A stretch of 48,834 bases of DNA from Candidatus Woesearchaeota archaeon. GTDB taxonomy: Archaea; Nanobdellota; Nanobdellia; Woesearchaeales; JAHWIC01. The stretch covers positions 1 to 48,834 of the forward strand of contig JAHWIK010000029.1 of the NCBI GenBank assembly GCA_019322485.1, read 5' to 3'. This document shows, in pieces, positions 42,944 through 48,834 of this stretch (the stretch's first letter is position 1; each line of letters opens with the position of its first letter). The notes beneath the pieces are model-generated. The model worked only from the letters and a program-made list of their open reading frames with translations. It made no database searches and was not told the origin of the DNA. Made by a program: the position numbers and the translations under genes.

Positions 42944-42962
42944 ATACACACATTGTGTGTAT
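42944..42962 (+). terminator. Hairpin after the DUF192 gene
   Basis: ATACACAC (42944-42951), loop ATT, GTGTGTAT (42955-42962): an 8-bp perfect stem directly after the stop. No strong U-tract follows, so it is a structured 3' end or weak terminator. Confidence 0.5.
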
Positions 42963-42990
42963 TACTTCTTATATCTGAAATCTAATCATA

Positions 42991-43000
42991 ATATTTAAAT
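42991..43000 (+). promoter_or_regulatory. TATA box of tRNA-Trp
   Basis: ATATTTAAAT, centred about 33 bases before the first tRNA base at 43029. Confidence 0.5.
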
Positions 43001-43067
43001 AAGGAGGAGGAATATCTTTATCTCAAGTGGGGACGTAGTATAACCTGGCTAGAATAGGGGCCTCCAG

Positions 43068-43120
43068 TAATTGGAGAGATGAGTCAATTATTGACGATGA
43101 CTAAAACTCTTTATGAAGAA
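43068..43120 (+). other. tRNA-Trp intron 1 (position 37/38, 53 bases)
   Basis: It sits at the canonical archaeal site. Outer helix is the anticodon stem GGGGC/GCCCT, the central helix pairs CTCC (43062-43065) with GAAG (43115-43118) with one mismatch, and the bulges read AG|T and AA|A. AGAG (43075-43078) pairs with CTCT (43107-43110) inside the intron. GAGATGA and ACGATGA resemble C and C' boxes of the intronic guide RNA known from other archaeal tRNA-Trp, but spacing is off. Confidence 0.8.
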
Positions 43121-43141
43121 AGCCCTGGATCTGGGTTCGAA

Positions 43142-43170
43142 ACAGAATAAAGAAATTTGTTCTGGGAAAG
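43142..43170 (+). other. tRNA-Trp intron 2 in the T-loop (position 59/60, 29 bases)
   Basis: Bulge-helix-bulge structure: outer helix is the T-stem CTGGG/CCCAG; central helix pairs TTCG (43136-43139) with GGAA (43165-43168), three pairs and one G-G; bulges read AA|A (43140-43142) and AG|T (43169-43171); inner helix CAGAA (43143-43147) with TTCTG (43160-43164). Cuts after 43141 and 43170 give a standard T-loop. Confidence 0.82.
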
Positions 43171-43185
43171 TCCCAGCGTCCCCAT

Positions 43186-44937
43186 TTATCTTTTCTTGCT
43201 TTTCTTCTTATCCAGTGTTATCAGAATTCCTAATATAACAGCTAAGATTACTAATCCTGCAATAATATACCAAATATAGATTGAGAGAAATCCAGATAAG
43301 ACTTCTCTGATTAAATAAGCAATCGCTCCTAAAATTATTACTGCAGTTGCAGCTATATAGACATATTTGTCGACTGATTTTAGTTTATTCAAAAGCTCTA
43401 GTTTTCCAGTAGGCTTAGAGACTTTTTTCCTGCTTTTGATTGAAGCTGTGATTCTAGGTTTTTTGGTTTTTTTGCGACCGAACTTCCCCTTCACTAAGAT
43501 ACCAACTAAAACCAGTACAATCAATAGAACAAAACCAGCAATTAAATAATAGAGATAGTAATTAAGCCAAGCTGCTATTTTTTGAGAGAAGAATTCGTTC
43601 TTAAGCCTTAAACCAACATCCTTGGAGTAAGCCACAGCTCCAACAGCTGCAGTTATTGTGGCTGTATAATCATTCTCTTCAACTTCTTCATTTATATTAA
43701 ATACAAGCTTAGGGTATGCTGTTTCCTTAGGTTTTAGAGTTATGGTCTTTGGTTCAATATCAACCCATTCTGGTGCTGTTAAACTCAAGGAATAAGTTAT
43801 TTCTTTGAACCCATTGTTTGTTACCTTTATTGGCAATTCTTTTGCGTCATATCTTATGTTGGTTTGTTTTGGTGCATCTATTATAGCATGATAGAACCTG
43901 CCTTGTGGTATTACTTCTAGAGCTAGGGTTTTTGCATCTTTTATATTTTCGTGTTCCTGCGAGTTTGCGCTTATCACTACAGTTTCTGTTCCCTTTGTGT
44001 CACATGGCGCGTCAATGTTTAATGTGGCTGTTGAACTGCTACCAGCATTAATCTCCTGAGCATTATAATCAAGAGAGACCCATCCAGGAGCCTCTAGATA
44101 CAGGTTAAAGGTGTTGTCATAGCTGCCTTTATTTTTGATATTAAGCTCATGTGCAGATAGCTCACAGCCAGCTACTGTGGCTTCTTTTGGCAGGTCTAGC
44201 CCAACATCATAGCACTCTTCTACATCAACCCTTACTGTTCCGGTTTTCTTTGCATCCCCTCTTTGAGGGACTACATATGCTGCTATAAAATGAGTTCCTT
44301 TGTTCTTAAGCTTAGGTTCAAGCCTTATGAATATAACCCCATCCTGCAGCCCATTGAGAACTGCGCTGTCTTGTGTTAAGCTTGCGAACCTTGGAGCATT
44401 CAGGGCTATTTTGTAAGAATTTTGTATATATGCGTTGTTTTCGATAATGATTGGAATATATCCTATATCTTCTTCGCATATCTTGTAATATCCATCAGAT
44501 GAGACTTGTACTGGTTGATTTTCTATGTAATACTCCCCGAATGACACACCATAATTGTAGTTATTTATGATGTTTAACTGTATTGGCAGCATTACCTCCT
44601 GGTTACTGTTTAGAGCCTTTACAATTATATTGAAGGTATAGCTGCCAGTTATGTCACAGCCTGGAGTTATGAAAGCAAATAATTCCTGGCTTCGATAAGG
44701 GTCCAATCTAATTGGGTTTTGGCTAAAGGCTGTATACCCGCCAAACTGGTCAACATTCAGGTAATAAGTCTCTGCATAGCCCCCTATGTTTTGGATGGTA
44801 AACCCAAAGCTTATGGGGTTGCATGGATATATGGTTTTAGCATAGTCTGTAGAGATTATTCTAAGGCTGCTTGCTGATACTGCAGGCAAAATAAACAGCA
44901 ACAGCATGCCCGTCATTAATAAGATTTTTTTTGACAT
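43186..44937 (-). CDS. Large secreted/membrane protein with Ig-like (NEW3/COG1470-type) domains
   Basis: 583 residues. Signal peptide 1-22 (MSKKILLMTGMLLLFILPAV). Four Ig-like repeats (about 25-130, 140-235, 238-330, 335-445), each with SFGFTIQNIGGYAETYYLNV or EINAGSSSTATLNIDAP-type strands, resembling NEW3/COG1470 domains. Transmembrane helices at about 458-480, 527-547 and 552-573 with a basic loop between the first and second, and a Lys/Arg-rich tail. Probably a surface scaffold. The stop lies one base after the tRNA-Trp end; the downstream neighbour upstream in reading order is the predicted S-layer-like gene. Confidence 0.78.
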   Translation of the reverse strand: MSKKILLMTGMLLLFILPAVSASSLRIISTDYAKTIYPCNPISFGFTIQNIGGYAETYYLNVDQFGGYTAFSQNPIRLDPYRSQELFAFITPGCDITGSYTFNIIVKALNSNQEVMLPIQLNIINNYNYGVSFGEYYIENQPVQVSSDGYYKICEEDIGYIPIIIENNAYIQNSYKIALNAPRFASLTQDSAVLNGLQDGVIFIRLEPKLKNKGTHFIAAYVVPQRGDAKKTGTVRVDVEECYDVGLDLPKEATVAGCELSAHELNIKNKGSYDNTFNLYLEAPGWVSLDYNAQEINAGSSSTATLNIDAPCDTKGTETVVISANSQEHENIKDAKTLALEVIPQGRFYHAIIDAPKQTNIRYDAKELPIKVTNNGFKEITYSLSLTAPEWVDIEPKTITLKPKETAYPKLVFNINEEVEENDYTATITAAVGAVAYSKDVGLRLKNEFFSQKIAAWLNYYLYYLIAGFVLLIVLVLVGILVKGKFGRKKTKKPRITASIKSRKKVSKPTGKLELLNKLKSVDKYVYIAATAVIILGAIAYLIREVLSGFLSIYIWYIIAGLVILAVILGILITLDKKKSKKR

Positions 44938-45000
44938 TTGAATACTCTTCCTAGGGAGGGAGTCAATAAATAATAGAGAAAAACAGATAAAAAGAAAAAA

Positions 45001-46281
45001 TTAGTAATAGGTTTTGGTTTCGTCTTCACTTGTCTCTTCTTCTTCGCCCTTTAGCTTGTTGAACCCTATGATTAAGCCAAGGATAACCAATAAGACAACC
45101 AATATGACAAGTCCGACTTCAAGGCCTTTCTTTATGCCGCTTGTGCCAGATCCGCCACTCTTACTTCCAGCCAATACATTAGCCTTTAATGGCGCTTTTT
45201 GCAGTACCTTGTCTCCGCTCTTTATGTTTACTGTAAATGTATTTTCTCCAGCTGGAGCGTTTTCATTTGCTGAAACATAGATGTAAGCGGTCTGTGATTC
45301 TCCAGGGCCTGCTACCAAGACATTGCTTGGAGTTATTCTGAAGCTGCCCCAGTCAGCACCCTCAACGCTAATTGTGTAAGCTTTTGAGGTTTTGCCATTA
45401 TTTGTTATTGTCAATAGATAAACAACACCTGCTGCGCTTTTCTTTACATCCTGCACATCTGGGCCGATTGTGATTATTGTTTTTTGTTCTGTTGATTTTG
45501 GGCTAGAGGTTTCCTCTTCATCTCCAATAACATATATTGTTTCTTCCTTTGATACCTCTTCGTCACCATCATCATAGTCTACTTCAACCTCAACAGTATA
45601 GTCTCCGCTTTCTGCATCGACTGGAATTCTTAGATAAATTTCTTCACTTGTTATTGACTCGTCACTTTCTATTTCATCTATGTAATCAGATGCTGAAATG
45701 CCAAGTTCAGGTATACTTACCCTAACCTTAACGCCGTCTTCATCACGGTCACCATAGTTCTTTATTCTAACTGCAGTAAGCAATGCTCTGCCAGCCTTAA
45801 CCTCATTCTCAGGTGAAATTATTATATCTCTTATGTATAATTCGTGTCTGTTTGCATCAACTTCAAGGTCATAATCCTTATAATCATCTGCGCCATCTCT
45901 TCCTTCAACCCTGACTCTTAGCTGATACCTATCCTGATCCATTCTTTGTCTTAATTCAAGGGTAAGCTTTTTTACATAGGTTACACCAGCTTTCATATCA
46001 AAAACATCTGTAAGGTCTCCCATGATATCATCATGGTCATAGCCTCTTAAATAGGCCTCAACTTGAACATTATCAATATCTTCAGTAGAAACAACATGAA
46101 CTTTAACCTCAAACTCATCTCCACGCTGAACATCACGTATAATATTTGTGCCATCACCAAGTGAATCATCATCAAGCTCTACATCACTTATAGTTATTGC
46201 AGCACTTGCAACACCTGAAATAGCTAATATCCCAAGTATCAAAATCGCTAGTACGCTGAACAGCTTCAAAATCTTTCGCAT
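45001..46281 (-). CDS. Predicted S-layer-like surface protein
   Basis: 426 residues. Signal peptide about 1-28 (MRKILKLFSVLAILILGILA). Very acidic beta-rich chain: N-terminal domain (30-145), a middle Ig-like domain (about 150-250) with IKNYGDRDEDGVKVRVSIPE, a second Ig-like domain (about 270-365) ending VNIKSGDKVLQKAPLKANV, Gly/Ser linker and a transmembrane anchor (about 385-408). The middle domain is also found in the PKD protein on its right. Acidic composition and anchoring suit an archaeal S-layer-type coat protein, but no family name is certain. A 5' leader of about 60 bases with GGGGGT before the ATG suggests strong, regulated translation. Confidence 0.72.
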   Translation of the reverse strand: MRKILKLFSVLAILILGILAISGVASAAITISDVELDDDSLGDGTNIIRDVQRGDEFEVKVHVVSTEDIDNVQVEAYLRGYDHDDIMGDLTDVFDMKAGVTYVKKLTLELRQRMDQDRYQLRVRVEGRDGADDYKDYDLEVDANRHELYIRDIIISPENEVKAGRALLTAVRIKNYGDRDEDGVKVRVSIPELGISASDYIDEIESDESITSEEIYLRIPVDAESGDYTVEVEVDYDDGDEEVSKEETIYVIGDEEETSSPKSTEQKTIITIGPDVQDVKKSAAGVVYLLTITNNGKTSKAYTISVEGADWGSFRITPSNVLVAGPGESQTAYIYVSANENAPAGENTFTVNIKSGDKVLQKAPLKANVLAGSKSGGSGTSGIKKGLEVGLVILVVLLVILGLIIGFNKLKGEEEETSEDETKTYY

Positions 46282-46363
46282 TTTCTTACCCCCAACTTTT
46301 ACTGGAATTTGAATCTCATGAGGCTAAAAGCCCCCTTTTTCTCACTCTCGATGAAGTAATACT

Positions 46364-46376
46364 AACTTATATTTAA
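46364..46376 (-). promoter_or_regulatory. TATA box of the S-layer-like gene
   Basis: ATTTAAATATAAG on the minus strand, about 90 bases before the ATG at 46281. A leader of about 65 bases results, holding a small stem (GGCT, loop TTT, AGCC) and GGGGGT as ribosome-binding site; this differs from the leaderless style of most genes here. Confidence 0.5.
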
Positions 46377-46436
46377 ATGTTTCGCTTTTTAGTATGTTTT
46401 AGTAGTTACAACAAATAACCATTTTAAAGTGGAAAT

Positions 46437-48834
46437 TTATTCGATTATAATATGCCTATGCACTACTCTCCTTGTTTTGCCATTTGACACTACTATTCTT
46501 GCAACATACTCACCAGGCTCAATATCATCAGGTATATCAAGGACTACCTCCCTTGTTACCTTGTCCCCTTCATCTAGGTCAAAAGGACCGATTTTTTTCC
46601 ATATGCCTAGTTCTGGTACAACTACAGCTATTCTTGCGTTTTCAAGGTCTTTGTCACCTATGTTTGATAAACTGATTGTTGTCCTTAGGTCCTCTCCAGG
46701 GTTTAGGAAACCATCATTGCTAAGCCTGATTTTCTCTATCTTTGCTTTGTATACTGGTTGAGGTTCTTCTACTGGAATTGGAGGTGGAACAGGCGGAGTA
46801 TATGGTTGGCTATTATTTAGGATATAGGTAACTGAAGCTGAACCAATGTTTCCGCTTGTGTCGTTTGCATATACATATAATATAAAAGTAAATGTTCCGT
46901 TATCAACAATGGTTAGATTGAATGGCTCAGTATAATACGTGTATCCTCCCGGGCTTACTCCAGGAGCACCAATTCCATACCATATTTTATCTACCCAATA
47001 ATCATCTGATACTGAGAAGTCATATAATACATCAGCGCCAAAATATGTTATTGGTTTGGGGCTGTTTATTATAATTGTAGGTGGTGTTGTATCATTCTCA
47101 GGGGGCGGAGGGATAGGCGGACTGACTGAACCTACATTTATCATAGCAGTGTCAGAGCTATAGCCACCATCATCGTCAGTAACCTTAAGATTTACAGTAT
47201 ATACTCCAGTTAAGCCGCAGGTATAAACTGGATTTTGGCCAGGAGTTTCATAATTGCCATCATCACCCAAGTCCCAGATATAGGTAAATGTATCACTACC
47301 CTGGTCTGTTGCATAACCTGCAAGGGTGATAATCTCCCATTCATTGCATGTATAAGGGCCATTTGCTTCTGCTATTGGAGCTATATTGCTTACTGATACA
47401 CTGGAAGTATCTATTGCAGTAGTTCCTGCAGAGTCATTTATCATCAACACAGCTGTGCCGTTGTAATCATCACTATAGGAATAACTTGCATCTGGAGTTG
47501 AAGCCCAGGCAGTATCCCATGCACCATCATTATCAAAGTCCCACCTAAATTGATATGGCTGCAAGCCGCCAGTTGCTGAACCGCTAAAGCTTATTGCAAA
47601 GCCTTCTGCTCCTGAATAAGGACCATCTGCATCAATTAGAAGTGTTGGTATACTTGTTGTAACATAGGTAGTGTCTATACCAATACCTCCATCTTCATCC
47701 TCAGCCCTTAGGCTTACTGGATATGTTCCATTTGCAGCACAGGTAAATATTGCGTTCTGGCCATTGGTTTCATAGGTTCCATCATTATTGAGGTCCCAAG
47801 AATATGTAATTATATCATTGCCAGGGTCAGTTGCTAAACCATACAAGGTAATATTTTCTCCTATAATGCATCCATAAGGACCGTCTGCATTAGCAGTTGG
47901 GTTTGAATTATTTATAGCCACATTTGAGGTGTTTGTTGCTGTGTTCCCCAAAGAATCATTTACCTGCAATACAACCACACCATTATAATCATCATCCCAT
48001 GGATGGCTTGCCTCAACAGTTGAGGACCAGGTAGTATCATAGTTACCATCATTATCAAAGTCCCACCTATATTGATATGGCTGCAAGCCGCCTGATGCAG
48101 AGCCGTTAAATAGGATTGCTGAGCCCTCTATTCCAGTATAAGGACCATTTGCGTCAACTACCAGATTCCTGTATATGGATACACTAGTGGTAGCTGATGT
48201 TATATTTCCTAAGAAATCACTTACTTGCATCACAACTGTGCCAGTATACTCGCTAGACCACGTATAACTAGCAATACCTGAAGAATCCCAGCTAGTGTCC
48301 CATGTGCCATTTCCATCAAAGTCCCATCTAAATTGGTAAGGATATACACCACCATATGCATTGCCAACAAAGGTAACTGGTGAGTTTTCATAGCCAATGT
48401 ACGGTCCTCCTGGCAATGCTACTAGGGGTGTTGTAGTGGCGTTTATTGTTGCTGAGTCAGTATCAGAACCACCATCATCGTCAGCTACATTTAGGTTTAC
48501 TTGATAGATTCCTGTAGAAGTACATAGGTAGCCTACATTTTGACCAGGAGTTTCATAAATACTATCATTATCAAGGTCCCAATTATAGGTAAAGGTATCG
48601 TTACCTAAGTCAGTTGCAGAACCAATTAAGTTAACTGTTTCACCAACATAACACGAGTAATTACCATTTGCATTTGCAGTTGGATTTACATTATTGACAG
48701 TCACAGCTGCAGTGCCTGTTATAAGGTGCCCTACAGAATCATTTACCTGCAACACAACATTCCCATTATAATCATCATTCCATGTGTAGCTTGCACCAGC
48801 CACAGAAGACCAGGCGGTGTCATAAATGCCGTCA
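46437..48834 (-). CDS. PKD-repeat surface protein, 5' end outside window
   Basis: At least 799 residues, open at the right edge; an apparent start at 48803 is only a GTG inside a repeat. Six complete and one partial PKD domains: APIAEANGPYTCNEWE, NPTANADGPYGCIIGE and DANGPYTGIEGSAILF are their openings. Type A units have two Cys and TFTYNWDLDND; type B have YPYQFRWDFDNDG and no Cys; the order is B, A, B, B, A, B, A. An Ig-like domain (TPPTIIINSPKPITYFG), a Pro-rich linker and a C-terminal domain (VYKAKIEKIRLSNDGFLNPG, NIGDKDLENARIAVVVPELG) follow. No transmembrane tail; likely bound to the coat. The last domain matches one in the neighbouring S-layer-like protein. Confidence 0.85.
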   Translation of the reverse strand, partial: DGIYDTAWSSVAGASYTWNDDYNGNVVLQVNDSVGHLITGTAAVTVNNVNPTANANGNYSCYVGETVNLIGSATDLGNDTFTYNWDLDNDSIYETPGQNVGYLCTSTGIYQVNLNVADDDGGSDTDSATINATTTPLVALPGGPYIGYENSPVTFVGNAYGGVYPYQFRWDFDGNGTWDTSWDSSGIASYTWSSEYTGTVVMQVSDFLGNITSATTSVSIYRNLVVDANGPYTGIEGSAILFNGSASGGLQPYQYRWDFDNDGNYDTTWSSTVEASHPWDDDYNGVVVLQVNDSLGNTATNTSNVAINNSNPTANADGPYGCIIGENITLYGLATDPGNDIITYSWDLNNDGTYETNGQNAIFTCAANGTYPVSLRAEDEDGGIGIDTTYVTTSIPTLLIDADGPYSGAEGFAISFSGSATGGLQPYQFRWDFDNDGAWDTAWASTPDASYSYSDDYNGTAVLMINDSAGTTAIDTSSVSVSNIAPIAEANGPYTCNEWEIITLAGYATDQGSDTFTYIWDLGDDGNYETPGQNPVYTCGLTGVYTVNLKVTDDDGGYSSDTAMINVGSVSPPIPPPPENDTTPPTIIINSPKPITYFGADVLYDFSVSDDYWVDKIWYGIGAPGVSPGGYTYYTEPFNLTIVDNGTFTFILYVYANDTSGNIGSASVTYILNNSQPYTPPVPPPIPVEEPQPVYKAKIEKIRLSNDGFLNPGEDLRTTISLSNIGDKDLENARIAVVVPELGIWKKIGPFDLDEGDKVTREVVLDIPDDIEPGEYVARIVVSNGKTRRVVHRHIIIE

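Larger units (their letters stand above)
43029..43184 (+). tRNA. tRNA-Trp (CCA anticodon) with two introns
   Basis: Acceptor arms GGGGACG (43029-43035) and CGTCCCC (43077 numbering shifts aside, at 43177-43183) pair over 7 bp, with A at 43184 as discriminator. Anticodon arm: GGGGC (43057-43061), CT-CCA-G (43062-43067), then after intron 1 A (43121) and GCCCT (43122-43126). A 4-base variable loop GGAT precedes T-stem CTGGG (43131-43135), T-loop TTCGAA (43136-43141), then after intron 2 T (43171) and CCCAG (43172-43176). Spliced, the T-arm becomes the ideal CTGGGTTCGAATCCCAG. The D-stem is weak (GTAT with GAAT) but G18G19 is present. Intron removal by archaeal bulge-helix-bulge endonuclease is expected for both. 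Confidence 0.9.

Noticed and set aside
43076..43116. C/D-box guide RNA inside tRNA-Trp intron 1
   Set aside because: C and C' boxes are one base off consensus, D and D' boxes are imperfect (TTGA, ATGA), the C-D' guide is too short, and no guide matches the tRNA.
1..48834. CRISPR arrays, insertion sequences, integrases or phage structural genes
   Set aside because: No regularly spaced direct repeats and no transposase, integrase or capsid motifs were found; the tail-fibre-like repeats occur in a membrane-anchored cellular protein.

Overview
The window reads as a compact, AT-rich archaeal chromosome segment. Short intergenic gaps carry TATA boxes about 27 bases before many start codons. The split tRNA, class III (archaeal pilin type) signal peptides, archaeal TrmJ, NurA and an Lrp regulator all fit Archaea. 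The many secreted Cys-rich, TSP3, PKD and CARDB proteins with predicted S-layer-like anchors point to a DPANN lineage of the Woesearchaeota/Pacearchaeota type. That placement is inference; no rRNA is present.

Layout. 1-8186 (minus): a pilin-like membrane protein, then a giant secreted subtilisin-like protease running off the left edge. 8268-10049: a tRNA methyltransferase, a CARDB lipoprotein and a winged-helix regulator. 10123-14816: divergent PEP synthase and pyruvate kinase, then Pcm and a 36-residue zinc ribbon. 14840-17429 (minus): a PfkB kinase, a small membrane protein and a NurA nuclease. 17512-23182 (plus): nadA-nadC-nadB and type IA topoisomerase. 23184-26799 (minus): a secreted Cys-rich/TSP3 cluster with a second class III-signal protein. 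26924-31324 (plus): a tail-fibre-like adhesin, a Pro-rich stalk protein, a small anchored protein and an exported Lon-type protease. 31324-34339 (plus): a degenerate Ncs6-like protein, a secreted phospholipase-D-like lipoprotein, an ATP-grasp enzyme and a GNAT. 34340-36052 (minus): a glutamine amidotransferase and a saccharopine-dehydrogenase-like enzyme. 36202-39505 (plus): an adenosine-kinase-like PfkB enzyme, an APH-like kinase, a P-loop kinase and a YggS-type PLP protein. 39777-42941: Lrp regulator divergent from adenosylhomocysteinase, then MEMO and DUF192 proteins. 43029-43184: tRNA-Trp with two introns. 43186-48834 (minus): large surface proteins, including a predicted S-layer-like protein and a PKD-repeat protein running off the right edge.

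How it fits together. Housekeeping functions cover the PEP/pyruvate node, complete aspartate-to-nicotinate-mononucleotide synthesis, S-adenosylhomocysteine and adenosine recycling, tRNA modification and DNA repair/topology. They alternate with an unusually large secretome that could build the cell surface or contact another cell. The observations most worth a second look are the subtilase with a six-bladed YWTD propeller between its catalytic Asp and His, the tRNA-Trp with a bulge-helix-bulge intron inside the T-loop, the exported Lon-type protease beside an adhesin cluster, the Ncs6-like protein without its ATP-binding motif, and a pair of near-identical hairpin repeats flanking the lrp-ahcY region.
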